DNA from: Mesorhizobium sp. SARCC-RB16n
Lineage (GTDB): Bacteria > Pseudomonadota > Alphaproteobacteria > Rhizobiales > Rhizobiaceae
NCBI RefSeq assembly: GCF_008520305.1
Contig: NZ_ML703270.1
Coordinates: 1 to 64,000 of the forward strand
DNA length: 64,000 nt
Direction: 5' to 3'
The position numbers and the translations under genes were made by a program. Each line of letters begins with the position of its first letter. Position 1 is the first letter of the stretch. Positions 1-9,005 of this stretch are shown piece after piece. The notes under the pieces were generated by a model, which was not told the origin of the DNA, searched no databases, and saw nothing but the letters and a program-made list of their open reading frames with translations.

Positions 1-103
1 GTGAATCACAATGCCAGAATTGTGCAACAGGCCCACGAGGGGGGAGATTGGATGCACCTCGACTTTCGCCAACTGCCAACGTCGAAAAAGGGGCGGGACC
101 GCC

Positions 104-178
104 AAGTTGCCAATCTCCCCCCATGTGGACCCCATGTGGGGAGATGCCCGGCAGGGCAGAGGGGGGCGCCTCGCGCCT
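104..178. repeat. Intergenic palindromic repeat, Mesorhizobium type
   Basis: The block has a stem formed by ATCTCCCC (113-120) and GGGGAGAT (138-145), followed by a GGCAGGGCAGAGGGGGG tract. Elements of this kind are scattered between genes in Mesorhizobium genomes. That is recalled, not searched. No credible gene lies in the first 199 bases; the open frames there are low-complexity by-products of the repeat. Confidence 0.5.
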
Positions 179-199
179 ACATCTCCTATTTCTGTCGGC

Positions 200-802
200 T
201 CACCACGGCACGACCGAAATCTCCGGCCATTTCTCCCGCGCCCGCTTGCCCTTCGCCTCATGTGTCCGCCGATTATCCATCACCCGGTTCGGTATGATGC
301 GAAACGAGAAGATATCGTCGAGCCCGAACGGCGCCACCAGCTCCAACTGCCCGTCGGTGTCGTAGCGCACCCCGACCGCATGCGTCTTCGAGGCGAAATA
401 ACCGACGGACTCACTGGCACTCGTATAGCGCGGGCAGGGCTGGCCGAACTTCTGCGGATACCACAGATGCACGCGGGCCTGGTTGCGCACTTCGACCGGC
501 AGCGGCAGTCCCTCGAAATGCGCCGCCGCCCGGCGGATGACGCTGTCCTCTGCCTCATAGGACAGGTCGGAGTCATCGAAATAGAAGAGGTCGACATCCC
601 TGACGCCATAACCCGACGGCTTGCCGGTCAGATGGTTCCAGACGCTGTTATAGAGCGCGCCGGACACGACGAGCCAATCCGGCAAGGCAAACGCGCGCAC
701 CCGTGCCAGCGTTTCGACAAGCAGCGGATCAGCCGCGACGATGTCGAGAAACGCCGCACGCTGTACCTCGAAGGGAAGCCCGGAATACGAGAGATGGTTC
801 AT
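200..802 (-). CDS. Nucleotidyltransferase-like protein (COG3575 / NTP_transf_6 type)
   Basis: This 200-residue cytosolic protein resembles the bacterial family annotated as nucleotidyltransferase family protein. The visible core is DWLVVSGALYNSVWNHLTG followed by GYGVRDVDLFYFDDSDLSYEAED, where the paired acidic residues (DVD and DDSD) look like the metal-binding carboxylates of a pol-beta-type fold. It ends with a basic KGKRAREKWP tail. The substrate of this family is not established to my knowledge. It lies just downstream of pheT on the same strand, 46 bases away, and may be read from the same transcript. The ATG at 802 has an AAAAGG only two bases ahead, so the start is not strongly supported. 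Confidence 0.72.
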   Translation of the reverse strand: MNHLSYSGLPFEVQRAAFLDIVAADPLLVETLARVRAFALPDWLVVSGALYNSVWNHLTGKPSGYGVRDVDLFYFDDSDLSYEAEDSVIRRAAAHFEGLPLPVEVRNQARVHLWYPQKFGQPCPRYTSASESVGYFASKTHAVGVRYDTDGQLELVAPFGLDDIFSFRIIPNRVMDNRRTHEAKGKRAREKWPEISVVPW

Positions 803-848
803 CGCCTTTTGGAGGGCGATTCGCCACCTGCTCGCAATCCTGAATTCT

Positions 849-3257
849 CTACGCCCTCAGCACGCCGCCCGTCTGCTTGCCGACATTGTCGACGATGCGC
901 TTGGCCAGCGCCTCGAAATCCTCGTCGGTCAGCGTCTTCTCGACCGGCTGGATCGACACTTCGATGGCGATCGACTTCTTGCCTTCGCCGAGCGACGCGC
1001 CCTCGAAGACGTCGAAGACCGAAACGGCTGTGATCAGCTTCTTGTCGGCGGCAAGTGCGGCGCGCACCAGTGTGCCTGCCTCGACCGCTTTGTCGACGAC
1101 GAAGGCGAAGTCGCGCTTCACCGCCTGGAAGGCGGAGAGTTCGAGCTTCGGCTTGGTCTTGGTCGGCTTGGCCTTCGGCTCGGGCACGGCATCGACGAAC
1201 ACCTCGAAGCCGCACAGCGGCCCGGAAACATCGAGCCCTTCCAGCGTCTTCGGATGGAACTCGCCGAATGTGCCAAGCACGGTCTTCGGACCGAGCTTGA
1301 TCGTGCCGGAGCGGCCGGGATGATACCAGGCCGGTCCGCCTGCCTCGATCTGCAGCCGGTCGACCGGCGCGCCACAGGCTTCGAGGGCGGCGATCGCGTC
1401 GGCCTTGGCGTCGAACACGCCGACCGAGCCCGAATTGCCGGCCCAGTTGCGGCCGGAGCCGTCGAGCTTGGCCGTGCCGCGCCGCACGCCGGCGGCGACG
1501 CGGCGCTGCTGGTCGGCGCCGTCGCCTTCATAAGTGCCCGACACTTCGAACAGCGCCACGTCGCCAATGCCCTTGTCGGCATTGCGCTGTGCGGCCGAAA
1601 TCAGCCCCGGCAGCAGCGAAGGCCGCATGTCGGACATGTCGGCGGCGATCGGGTTGGCCAGTTTCAGCGCCGTCTGGCCGCCGCCGAACAGTTCGGCGTG
1701 TTTGGCCGGAATGAAAGACCAGGTAACGGCCTCCATCATGCCCCGCACGGCAAGCGAACGCTTGGCGGCGCGGGTGCGGATCTGCAGCGTGGTCAGGATC
1801 TTGCCGTTGACCGCGTCATGCGCGCCGAGCGGCTGCGGCGCGATGTTGTCGACGCCATGGATGCGCATGACTTCCTCGACCAGATCGGCCTTGCCGTCGA
1901 TATCGGGGCGCCAGGAGGGCACGGTCACGTCGACGACCTCGCCCGATCCCTGCGCGTGGAAGCCGAGATGCGACAGGATGTCGAGGCTCTCCGCCTTTGG
2001 CACCTCGATGCCGGTCAGCCGCTTCACTTCCGACAGCGGGAAGGAAACGATCTTCGGCTGATGTCCGGCATAGCCGGCCACCTCGGTCTCCGTCGGCGTG
2101 CCGCCGCAGAAGTCGATCACCAGCTTGGTCGCCAGCTCGATACCCGGTACCATGAATTCAGGGTCGACACCGCGCTCGAAGCGGTAGCGCGCATCGGTGA
2201 TGATGCCGAGCGTGCGGCCGGTGCGGGCCGTGGTGATCGGGTCCCAAAGCGCCGATTCGATCAGCACGTCCGTCGTGTTCTCGTCGCAGCCGGAATGCTC
2301 GCCGCCCATGATGCCGGCAATGGACTCGACGCCATTGTCGTCGGCGATCACGCACATCTCCGGCGTCAGTGTGTATTCGCGCCCATCGAGCGCCTGCACC
2401 TTTTCGCCATCCTTGGCGCGGCGCACGACGAGATTGCCGGCGACCTTGGCGGCATCGAAGACGTGCAGCGGCCGGCCGCGATCGAAGGTGACGTAATTGG
2501 TGATGTCGACCAGCGCGCTGATCGGCCTGAGACCAGTGGCGATCAGCCGCTGCTGCAGCCACTTTGGCGACGGCCCGTTCTTGACGCCCTTGACCAGCCT
2601 GAGCGCGAAGCCGGGGCAAAGTTCCGGCGCTTCGATCGTCACCTTGACCGGACACATGCCGCTGCCGACATGCGGCATGATCGCCCCGCCGACGAGGCGG
2701 CCGAGGCCGCTCGCCGCCAGATCCCTGGCGATGCCGTAGACGCTGGTGGCATCGGGCCGGTTCGGCGTCAGATTGATCTCGATAACCGGATCGTCAAGAT
2801 TCGCATAGGCGGCGAAGCTGGTGCCGACCGGCGCATCCTCAGGCAGGTCGATGATGCCGTTATGCTCGTCGGACAGTTCCAGCTCGCGCTCGGAACACAT
2901 CATGCCATGGCTTTCGACGCCACGGATCTTGCCGACCGTCAGCGTCACGTCGATGCCGGGCACATAGGTGCCGGGCGCGGCGAAGGCGCCGATCAGGCCC
3001 GCCCGAGCGTTCGGCGCGCCACAGACGACCTGCACCGGCGGCTTGCCGTCACCGGTATCGACGGTCAGTACCCGCAACCGGTCGGCGTCGGGATGCTGCA
3101 CCGCCGTCAGCACCTTGGCGATGACGAAGGGTTTCAGGCCCGCCTTGTCGTCGACATGCTCGACCTCGAGGCCGATCGACGTCAGCCGCTCGACGATCTC
3201 ATTGAGCGAGGCGCCGGTCTCGAGATGATCCTTGAGCCAGGAGAGGGTGAATTTCAT
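849..3257 (-). CDS. pheT: Phenylalanine-tRNA ligase beta subunit
   Basis: The beta chain of the alpha2-beta2 phenylalanyl-tRNA synthetase carries tRNA binding and editing. The 802 residues match the usual bacterial length. In order: an N-terminal EMAP/OB tRNA-binding domain (about 40-150, with [18 protein letters not shown] and [11 protein letters not shown]), the B3/B4 editing region, B5 (about 400-475), the pseudo-catalytic core, and a C-terminal ferredoxin-like anticodon-binding domain from about residue 705 ([14 protein letters not shown]). It follows pheS by 43 bases on the same strand, so the two are almost certainly co-transcribed. The C-terminal end is intact. Confidence 0.97.
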   Translation of the reverse strand: MKFTLSWLKDHLETGASLNEIVERLTSIGLEVEHVDDKAGLKPFVIAKVLTAVQHPDADRLRVLTVDTGDGKPPVQVVCGAPNARAGLIGAFAAPGTYVPGIDVTLTVGKIRGVESHGMMCSERELELSDEHNGIIDLPEDAPVGTSFAAYANLDDPVIEINLTPNRPDATSVYGIARDLAASGLGRLVGGAIMPHVGSGMCPVKVTIEAPELCPGFALRLVKGVKNGPSPKWLQQRLIATGLRPISALVDITNYVTFDRGRPLHVFDAAKVAGNLVVRRAKDGEKVQALDGREYTLTPEMCVIADDNGVESIAGIMGGEHSGCDENTTDVLIESALWDPITTARTGRTLGIITDARYRFERGVDPEFMVPGIELATKLVIDFCGGTPTETEVAGYAGHQPKIVSFPLSEVKRLTGIEVPKAESLDILSHLGFHAQGSGEVVDVTVPSWRPDIDGKADLVEEVMRIHGVDNIAPQPLGAHDAVNGKILTTLQIRTRAAKRSLAVRGMMEAVTWSFIPAKHAELFGGGQTALKLANPIAADMSDMRPSLLPGLISAAQRNADKGIGDVALFEVSGTYEGDGADQQRRVAAGVRRGTAKLDGSGRNWAGNSGSVGVFDAKADAIAALEACGAPVDRLQIEAGGPAWYHPGRSGTIKLGPKTVLGTFGEFHPKTLEGLDVSGPLCGFEVFVDAVPEPKAKPTKTKPKLELSAFQAVKRDFAFVVDKAVEAGTLVRAALAADKKLITAVSVFDVFEGASLGEGKKSIAIEVSIQPVEKTLTDEDFEALAKRIVDNVGKQTGGVLRA

Positions 3258-3300
3258 TGGGCTGTTCCGTAATAGCTGGCAGCAGGAGTCTTCAGGAAAG

Positions 3301-4398
3301 TCACGGGCTCAGGCCCCCGAACAGCGTCGGCATATCGAGCGGACGGAAGCCGTAATGCGACAGCCAGCGCACATCCGCGTCGAAGAAGGCGCGCAGGTCC
3401 GGCATGCCGTATTTCAGCATGGCGATGCGGTCGATGCCCATGCCCCAGGCAAAGCCCTGGTATTCGTCGGGGTCGAGCCCGCCGGCCCTGAGCACGTTGG
3501 GATGCACCATGCCGCAGCCGAGGATCTCCATCCAGTCGGAGCCTTCGCCGAAACGCACTTCGCCCGGCCGCGAGCGATCGCACTGGATGTCGACCTCGAG
3601 GCTCGGCTCGGTGAACGGGAAGAAGGACGGCCGGAAGCGCATCTTGACCTGCGGCACTTCGAAGAAGGCCTTGCAGAACTCTTCCAGCACCCACTTCATG
3701 TTGGCGACATTAGCCGTTTTGTCGATCACCAGCCCTTCGACCTGATGGAACATCGGCGAATGGGTTGCGTCGGAATCCTGGCGGTAGGTCTTGCCGGGAA
3801 TGACGATGCGGATCGGCGGCTTCTGCTTCTCCATGGTGCGGATCTGCACTGGCGAGGTGTGTGTGCGCAAAAGCTTGCGTTCGCCCTTCTCGTCCGGCTG
3901 GAAGAAGAAGGTGTCGTGCATCTCGCGCGCCGGGTGGCCCTCGGGAAAATTCAGCGCGGTGAAATTGTAATAGTCGGTCTCGATATCGGGACCCTCTGCG
4001 ATGGCGAAGCCGAGATCGCCGAAGATCGCCGCGATCTCATCGATGACCTGGCTGATCGGATGGATGCGGCCGCGCTCGGCCGGCGACTGCCGCACAGGCA
4101 GGGTGACGTCGACCTTCTCGGCGGCAAGCCGTGCGGCGATCGCCACGTCTTTCAGCTCCGACTTGCGCAGAGCAAGCGCCTCGGTGACGCGGTTCTTCAG
4201 GCCGTTGATAACAGGGCCCTTCACCTGCCGTTCCTCGGCGGTCATGGCGCCAAGCGTCTTCAGCATCTCGGACACGGTGCCCTTCTTGCCGAAGGCAGCG
4301 ATGCGCACGGCCTCGATGGCCGGCTCATCGGCGGCCGATGCGATGTCGGCAAGCAGTGAAGCTTCCAGGGTTTCAAGATTTCCAGCGGTGGCGTTCAC
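3301..4398 (-). CDS. pheS: Phenylalanine-tRNA ligase alpha subunit
   Basis: The catalytic chain of phenylalanyl-tRNA synthetase activates Phe and loads tRNA-Phe. Class II signatures are visible: [19 protein letters not shown] (motif 2 region), [10 protein letters not shown] and [10 protein letters not shown] (motif 3). The open frame runs to an ATG at 4431, but I chose the GTG at 4398 ([15 protein letters not shown]). It has GAGAGAG a suitable distance upstream and gives 365 residues, close to family length, whereas the extra 11 residues overlap a repeated operator-like sequence. The GTG shares its GTGA with the stop of a 24-codon upstream frame (4395-4469). The order rplT-pheS-pheT matches the classical infC-rpmI-rplT-pheST arrangement. 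Confidence 0.95.
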   Translation of the reverse strand: MNATAGNLETLEASLLADIASAADEPAIEAVRIAAFGKKGTVSEMLKTLGAMTAEERQVKGPVINGLKNRVTEALALRKSELKDVAIAARLAAEKVDVTLPVRQSPAERGRIHPISQVIDEIAAIFGDLGFAIAEGPDIETDYYNFTALNFPEGHPAREMHDTFFFQPDEKGERKLLRTHTSPVQIRTMEKQKPPIRIVIPGKTYRQDSDATHSPMFHQVEGLVIDKTANVANMKWVLEEFCKAFFEVPQVKMRFRPSFFPFTEPSLEVDIQCDRSRPGEVRFGEGSDWMEILGCGMVHPNVLRAGGLDPDEYQGFAWGMGIDRIAMLKYGMPDLRAFFDADVRWLSHYGFRPLDMPTLFGGLSP

Positions 4399-4469
4399 GG
4401 CGAAACTCTCTCGATCGGCGACCGATACCATTTTGGTTTCGGTGTCACCATTTTGGTTACATCAGGCAT
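4395..4469 (-). CDS. Possible 24-codon upstream ORF overlapping pheS start
   Basis: After the terminator downstream of rplT, an ATG opens a 24-residue frame (starting [18 protein letters not shown]). Its TGA overlaps the GTG start of pheS as GTGA. It contains no Phe codon, so it is not a pheM-like attenuator peptide. No clear Shine-Dalgarno sequence precedes its ATG. It may couple translation into pheS or may be chance. Confidence 0.25.
   Translation of the reverse strand: MPDVTKMVTPKPKWYRSPIERVSP
4427..4457. promoter_or_regulatory. Twin ACCATTTTGGT boxes upstream of pheS
   Basis: Two identical 11-base pseudo-palindromes, ACCATTTTGGT, occupy 4427-4437 and 4447-4457. Their starts are exactly 20 bases apart, about two helical turns. 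They lie between the rplT terminator and the pheS start, where a pheST promoter would sit. This looks like a dimeric-repressor operator or paired half-site arrangement. No regulator is suggested by the neighbours. Confidence 0.35.
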
Positions 4470-4472
4470 AAG

Positions 4473-4504
4473 AAAAACCCGCGCCAGCCGTGCCAGCGCG
4501 GGTT
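4473..4504 (-). terminator. Rho-independent terminator after rplT
   Basis: On the minus strand AACCCGCGC and GCGCGGGTT pair perfectly (4476-4484 with 4496-4504) and the stem is followed by TTTTTC. It sits 40 bases beyond the rplT stop and before pheS, so it ends or attenuates the rpmI-rplT transcript. Confidence 0.8.
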
Positions 4505-4543
4505 CCCCAAATCAGAATTGCGAATGCTTGGGAAGCGCTGGTC

Positions 4544-4945
4544 TTAGGCGACAGCGCTCTCAAAAGCGTTCGGCGTAGTGTTCTTCAGATATTCGAGCGC
4601 GACCTTGGCCTTGGCGACCAGGGCGGCGAACGCCTGCGGCTCGTGGATGGCCATGTCGGACAGGATCTTGCGATCGATCTCGATGCCGGCCTTGTTCAAA
4701 CCGTCGATGAAGCGGCCATAGGTCAGGCCGTGCTCGTGGGTCGCGGCGTTGATGCGCTGGATCCACAGCGCGCGGAACGAGCGCTTGCGGTTCTTGCGGT
4801 CGCGGTAAGCGTACTGCAGCGACTTTTCCACCGCCTGCTTGGCGATGCGAATGGTGTTCTTGCGGCGGCCGTAGAAACCCTTGGCGGCTTTCAGGACCTT
4901 CTTGTGCTTGGCGTGCGAGGTGACGCCTCTCTTTACGCGTGCCAT
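4544..4945 (-). CDS. rplT: 50S ribosomal protein L20
   Basis: L20 is an early-assembly 23S rRNA-binding protein of the large subunit and in many bacteria an autogenous translational repressor of its own operon. The 133-residue product starts [24 protein letters not shown] and contains the conserved [19 protein letters not shown] segment. The C-terminal tail (about residues 118-133) is slightly longer than in E. coli. It lies 20 bases downstream of rpmI in the same operon and is followed by a strong terminator. Confidence 0.98.
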   Translation of the reverse strand: MARVKRGVTSHAKHKKVLKAAKGFYGRRKNTIRIAKQAVEKSLQYAYRDRKNRKRSFRALWIQRINAATHEHGLTYGRFIDGLNKAGIEIDRKILSDMAIHEPQAFAALVAKAKVALEYLKNTTPNAFESAVA

Positions 4946-4965
4946 GTCATGATCTCCTTAAAAAC

Positions 4966-5169
4966 TTAAAGGCCGTTCGGAAGAAAATTCTTGATGACCT
5001 TCTTGCCATCCGGTTCAGCCAGAACCATCGTGCCGCGGGCATTTCGAATGAACTTGTTGGAACGCTTGATCATGCCGTGACGCTTGCCGGCCGCAGCCGA
5101 CAGGACTTTACCCGTACCTGTGATCTTGAACCGCTTCTTGGCGGCCGATTTGGTCTTCATCTTGGGCAT
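4966..5169 (-). CDS. rpmI: 50S ribosomal protein L35
   Basis: L35 is a small basic protein of the large ribosomal subunit. The 67 residues ([20 protein letters not shown] with [17 protein letters not shown]) match the family in length and sequence. It is the first gene of a two-gene rpmI-rplT unit. Unlike the classical operon, infC is not directly adjacent: a membrane methyltransferase gene lies between, so rpmI probably has its own promoter in 5170-5245. Confidence 0.97.
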   Translation of the reverse strand: MPKMKTKSAAKKRFKITGTGKVLSAAAGKRHGMIKRSNKFIRNARGTMVLAEPDGKKVIKNFLPNGL

Positions 5170-5245
5170 TTTGCTACTCCGTATTGTTGGCGCACGATCG
5201 CGCTTCTTGTTCGCTCCGGGCCGACCAAAGCCCGAAAAGCAAATG

Positions 5246-5277
5246 AAACCGCCACGGCATGCCCTGCCGGGCGGTTT
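5246..5277 (-). terminator. Probable terminator of the methyltransferase gene
   Basis: AAACCGCC (5246-5253) pairs with GGCGGTTT (5270-5277), with an inner GGCA/TGCC stem. On the minus strand the stem is followed by CATTTGCTTTTC, a discontinuous U tract. It lies between the methyltransferase stop and rpmI. It may act on either strand. Confidence 0.55.
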
Positions 5278-5351
5278 TCTTGGAACGCGGTGCTATAGAT
5301 CAAAGACGGCGCGGGCGCAACACCTGAAGCCGTGCGACGCTCTGCCCCCGG

Positions 5352-5978
5352 TCAGGGCAATGTGAACCAGACCGGCAGCATACCCGACTGCTGGGCGCCA
5401 TCGATCAGTTCGAAAGCCGGCAGCGCTATGAGAAACACAAGGCCGTCGAGCAGGGTGGTCAAAAGCAGGCGCGGCTTGAAGCTGCCGGTGTCGCCTTCCT
5501 GGTAGAGCGAAAGCTTGGGGAAGAAGCGCGGCACGCGCGCCAGATAGTCGGCATACGGGGCGCCGAGCGCTTCCTTGAGGAATTTCTCCTCGCGCAGGAT
5601 GACGATATGGAACGCACCAGCGCACAGAACCGCGAAAAGGATGATGCCGGAGAACGAGCCGATCTGCGCGCCAACGCCGGCGGCGGCCACGGTCGAGAAC
5701 ACATAGAGCGGGTTGCGGGTGATCGAATAGGGCCCACCGGTCACCACCTCGGAGGATTTGCGCCCGCCAATATAGAGCGTCGCCCAGAGGCGTCCGACGA
5801 TGCCGAGGAAAATCAAAAGCACGCCGAACATCTCGATCGTTTCGTGCACCGGCGTGTCCGGCGGGAACGTCGACTGGCCGAACAGCAGCGCCAGAAACAG
5901 CACCACCACGAGCACGGCAAGCACCAGCCGGCGCATCTGCTGGTAGTTGCCCAGCCCGTGTTTGTATTCTGTGTCCAA
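5352..5978 (-). CDS. Isoprenylcysteine-methyltransferase-like membrane protein
   Basis: This polytopic membrane protein resembles the ICMT/phospholipid-methyltransferase superfamily. The conserved core is TGGPYSITRNPLYVFSTVAAAG followed by EEKFLKEALGAPYADYLARVPRFFP, which forms the SAM-binding and catalytic end in the family. About four hydrophobic segments are visible, at roughly residues 20-38, 50-72, 100-130 and 180-195. The substrate is unknown; homologues methylate isoprenylcysteines or lipids, or are uncharacterised. The open frame reaches 6071, but that upstream part covers a perfect hairpin, so I used the TTG at 5978 (208 residues). An ATG at 5936 is an alternative. It separates infC from rpmI. 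Confidence 0.75.
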   Translation of the reverse strand: MDTEYKHGLGNYQQMRRLVLAVLVVVLFLALLFGQSTFPPDTPVHETIEMFGVLLIFLGIVGRLWATLYIGGRKSSEVVTGGPYSITRNPLYVFSTVAAAGVGAQIGSFSGIILFAVLCAGAFHIVILREEKFLKEALGAPYADYLARVPRFFPKLSLYQEGDTGSFKPRLLLTTLLDGLVFLIALPAFELIDGAQQSGMLPVWFTLP

Positions 5979-6033
5979 GGTTGGGATCCGATCGTCGAGG
6001 AGCTTAGCCGGCGATCGCAGCTCTAGCCAGGAA

Positions 6034-6066
6034 ACAGGCGTCCCGCCGATCGTCGGGACGCCCTGT
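6034..6066. terminator. Strong hairpin downstream of infC
   Basis: ACAGGCGTCCC and GGGACGCCCTGT form an almost perfect stem with a single bulged C. There is no U tract. It lies between infC and the methyltransferase gene. It may be a weak terminator or an mRNA-stabilising end, and it argues against coding extending through here. Confidence 0.5.
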
Positions 6067-6141
6067 AGCACAATTCAGGCGGATTTTAGCGCGATAACTG
6101 GGTCTGACGTCATCGTGATCCAAGCGGGTTCCGCCAAAGTG

Positions 6142-6179
6142 TCCATGGTTTTGCGGTGAGAACCCGCGACAACCATGGA
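6142..6179. repeat. Inverted repeat just after infC
   Basis: TCCATGGTT (6142-6150) and AACCATGGA (6171-6179) are perfect complements, with GCGG/CCGC pairing inside. The stem lies 40 bases beyond the infC stop and probably forms the 3' end structure of that mRNA. Confidence 0.5.
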
Positions 6180-6219
6180 AACCATGCGGACGACGCGTTG
6201 CGAAGCGAGCGGAGCCTGC

Positions 6220-6756
6220 TCAGCGCGGCGCCAGCACCATCATCATTTGGCGGCCTTCGAGTTTCGGCTCGGCTTCCACCTTGGCGATGGTCGACACTTC
6301 CTCGCGCACCTTGTTCAGAAGCTGCATGCCGAGCTCCATATGCGCCATCTCGCGGCCGCGGAAGCGCAGCGTCAGCTTGACCTTGTCGCCTTCCTCGAAG
6401 AAGCGGCGGACCGCCTTCATCTTGGTCTCGTAGTCATGGCTGTCGATGTTCGGGCGCATCTTGATCTCCTTGATCTCGATGACCTTCTGGTTCTTGCGCG
6501 CCTCGGCCGCCTTCTTCTGGTTGGCGTATTTCAATTTGCCGAGATCGAGGATTTTTACGACGGGCGGCACCGCGTTGGGCGATATTTCGACCAGATCGAG
6601 CCCGGCCTCTTCGGCGAGCAGCAATGCGTCGTTGATGGAAACATCGCCGCGGTTCTGGCCTTCGGCGTCGATAAGCTGGACCCGGGGAACCCGGATGTCA
6701 CGGTTGGAGCGCGGCCCATCCTTGGTCGGCGCCGCTGCTTTGAAAGGTCTGCGAAT
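6220..6756 (-). CDS. infC: Translation initiation factor IF-3 (ATT start)
   Basis: IF-3 binds the 30S subunit and discriminates against wrong initiation codons and tRNAs. The N-domain ([20 protein letters not shown]), the linker helix rich in Lys/Ala ([18 protein letters not shown]) and the C-domain ([27 protein letters not shown]) are complete. The first in-frame ATG at 6849 would add 31 unrelated residues. A canonical AAGGAG lies nine bases before an ATT at 6754-6756, giving a 178-residue protein starting (M)RRPFKAAAP. An AUU start is the known device by which IF-3 represses its own translation in many bacteria. Confidence 0.95.
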   Translation of the reverse strand: MRRPFKAAAPTKDGPRSNRDIRVPRVQLIDAEGQNRGDVSINDALLLAEEAGLDLVEISPNAVPPVVKILDLGKLKYANQKKAAEARKNQKVIEIKEIKMRPNIDSHDYETKMKAVRRFFEEGDKVKLTLRFRGREMAHMELGMQLLNKVREEVSTIAKVEAEPKLEGRQMMMVLAPR

Positions 6757-6975
6757 GGTCGTGGTCTCCTTGGCCGTTTCGTTCAGGGTTCGGACAAATC
6801 TGTGTGCGGACGCGCAATGTGGGAAGCGCGCGGCGCAAGTCAATAGCACAACGTTCTCAAGAAATCACCTGATCACGAGCCTGTGCCAAGCAAAGAAACG
6901 TCGCGAGCACTTTCCGCCTTGCCTTTGGCCGTGCCAAAAGCGAGGCGTGAAAAAAACCAGGACCGCCCCACAGCC

Positions 6976-7743
6976 ATGACCGCCGCTCCGACCTTTCTGG
7001 ATGTTGATGGATCCGATATCGCCGTGCGCCATACGGGCGGCTCGACGCCCGGCATCGTCTGGCTGGGGGGCTACAAGTCGGACATGCTGGGCACGAAGGC
7101 AGAGACGCTGTCGGACTGGGCAGCACGGGAAGGCCGCGCCTTCCTGCGGCACGACTATTCGGGCCATGGCGAATCCGGCGGCGCCTTCGCCGACGGTACG
7201 ATTTCGAAATGGCTTGCGCAAAGCCTTGCGGTTTTCCGGCATTTCGCCAAGGGCGATCAAATACTGGTCGGTTCGTCGATGGGTGCCTGGATCGCGCTGC
7301 GCATGGTGCAGGAATTGCGCAAGGCGGGCGACGCAAGCGTCGTCGGCCTGGTGCTGCTGGCGCCGGCGCCCGATTTTACCAGCGACCTGGTCGAACCGAT
7401 GCTGACCAAGGCGCAGAAGCGCGACCTCGCCAAAAAGGGCTACTTCGCGGAGCCGTCGGACTATTCCGCGGAACCCTACATCTACACGCGTGCGCTGATC
7501 GAGGACGGGCGCGAAAACCGCGTGATGACCGGGCCGATCGACACGCATTGCCCGGTTCACATCTTGCAGGGTCTGGCCGATGCGGACGTGCCGTCGAGCC
7601 ACGCGTTGAAACTCGCCGCCCTGCTGCCGGCCGACGATGTCACGCTGTCGCTGATTCCTGACGGCGACCATCGCCTGTCGCGGCCACAAGACCTCGACAT
7701 GCTGGTGCGGGCCGTCGGCGACATGGCCGGACGGGGCAAATGA
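6976..7743 (+). CDS. Alpha/beta hydrolase
   Basis: A 255-residue alpha/beta-fold hydrolase. The nucleophile elbow is GSSMGAW, the oxyanion region is HDYSGHGESGG, an acidic residue lies in GLADADVPSSHAL and the general-base His in DGDHRLSRP. This resembles the carboxylesterase / ABHD10-like group; the substrate cannot be read from the sequence. The start was moved from an upstream ATG (6883) to MTAAPTFLDVDG at 6976, where family similarity begins. Its TGA overlaps the ATG region of the BenE-type transporter, so the two are translationally coupled and may share a physiological role such as handling of an aromatic ester or acid. Confidence 0.85.
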   Translation: MTAAPTFLDVDGSDIAVRHTGGSTPGIVWLGGYKSDMLGTKAETLSDWAAREGRAFLRHDYSGHGESGGAFADGTISKWLAQSLAVFRHFAKGDQILVGSSMGAWIALRMVQELRKAGDASVVGLVLLAPAPDFTSDLVEPMLTKAQKRDLAKKGYFAEPSDYSAEPYIYTRALIEDGRENRVMTGPIDTHCPVHILQGLADADVPSSHALKLAALLPADDVTLSLIPDGDHRLSRPQDLDMLVRAVGDMAGRGK

Positions 7744-8930
7744 CGATGCGCCTTTCCATCCCGATCTCCGCCTTCGTCGCGGCAATCGTCGGCTTTGGCG
7801 GCACGCTGGCCATCGTCATTGCCGCCGCCAAGGCGGTCGGGGCGACGCAGGTCGAGACGGCAAGTGGCGTGACGGCGATCTGTCTGGCCATGACGGTTGA
7901 GTGCCTGTGGTTGTCATGGCGCACCAAAATGCCTGTCATCACCGCCTGGTCGACACCGGGCCTGGCACTGGTCGCCGCCTCGAGCGGCTTTTCGATGGGC
8001 GAGGCCGTCGGCGCCTATATCGTCACGGGCGTGCTGCTGGTCGCAACCGGCCTGTTTGGGCCGCTGACCCGGTTGATATCGAGGATACCGGCTTCGGTCG
8101 CCTCAGGCATGCTGGCTGGTATCGTCGTCACCTTCGCCATCAATGCCATGAAGGCCATTCCGGCGGACCCTTGGCTCATCCTGCCGCTGATCGCGGCATT
8201 CTTTGTCATCCGGCTGTTCAATCCGGCTCTATCGGTGCTGGCGGTGCTGGTTGGCGGCGGCCTGGCCGCTTTCCTGACCGGCCGCGTCGGCGGCTTGCCC
8301 GCGCCCGAACTGTCGACACTGACGTTTATTGCTCCCCATTTCACCGCAAAGGCGATCATCGGCCTGGCGCTGCCGCTCTATCTCGTCACCATGGCCTCGC
8401 AGAACCTTTCCGGCCTCGCTGTGCTGCGCGCCGCGGGGTACCACCCCGAGCCCGGCCCGCTGATCGGTGTCACCGGCCTGTTTTCGCTCTTGTCGGCGCC
8501 ATTCGGGGCCGGAACCACCAATCTGGCGGCGATCTCGGCGGCGATCTGCACCGGGCCTGACGTGCATCCCGATCCGGCTGAGCGCTGGAAGACCGGCCCG
8601 TTCTATGCGCTCGCCTATTTGATCTTCGCGATTTTCGGGGCCTCGCTGGTGGCGATCTTCGCCGTCCTGCCGCAGAGCCTGATCGTGCTGGTGGCGGGTC
8701 TCGCACTGATGGCGTCGCTTGCCAACGCGCTGGCGATCGCGCTCAAGGATGAGGGCGACCGCATGGCCGCCACCGTCACCTTCGTCGTCACCGCCTCCGG
8801 GCTGACGCTGTTCGGCGTCGGTGCGGCATTTTGGGGCCTGATCGCCGGCTTGGCCGTGCTTTTCCTCGATATGCTCAAAAAGCGACAATCATTTCAGAAG
8901 CTTGTCCGGTTTTGGCCGACATTGTCTTGA
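7740..8930 (+). CDS. benE: BenE-type benzoate/H+ symporter family protein
   Basis: This inner-membrane protein has about 11-12 hydrophobic segments over 396 residues, the usual BenE length. Conserved stretches include ECLWLSWRTKMPVITAWSTPG and the later SAPFGAGTTNLAAISAAICTG followed by HPDPAERWKTGPFYAL. Family members import benzoate with protons, but the substrate here is inferred only from the family; no benzoate catabolic genes are nearby. Two possible starts, ATG at 7740 and at 7746, follow the hydrolase without a gap. Confidence 0.85.
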   Translation: MTMRLSIPISAFVAAIVGFGGTLAIVIAAAKAVGATQVETASGVTAICLAMTVECLWLSWRTKMPVITAWSTPGLALVAASSGFSMGEAVGAYIVTGVLLVATGLFGPLTRLISRIPASVASGMLAGIVVTFAINAMKAIPADPWLILPLIAAFFVIRLFNPALSVLAVLVGGGLAAFLTGRVGGLPAPELSTLTFIAPHFTAKAIIGLALPLYLVTMASQNLSGLAVLRAAGYHPEPGPLIGVTGLFSLLSAPFGAGTTNLAAISAAICTGPDVHPDPAERWKTGPFYALAYLIFAIFGASLVAIFAVLPQSLIVLVAGLALMASLANALAIALKDEGDRMAATVTFVVTASGLTLFGVGAAFWGLIAGLAVLFLDMLKKRQSFQKLVRFWPTLS

Positions 8931-9005
8931 ATCGCCGTTTTCGCCTTCCCATTTCGATTCCACGCAGCCGGTTCTGGCTGTCTCCAACCGAAGGAATGGG
9001 AGAAA

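Noticed and set aside
741-3272. Very long open frame (843 codons) antisense to pheT, and similar long frames antisense to addA, ahcY, chvG, aglE and aglA
   Set aside because: They are mirror frames of GC-rich genes: Arg/His/Gly/Asp-rich, without domains, and opposite to well-conserved proteins.
4395-4469. pheM-like attenuator peptide
   Set aside because: The short frame has no Phe codon and lies after, not before, the terminator.
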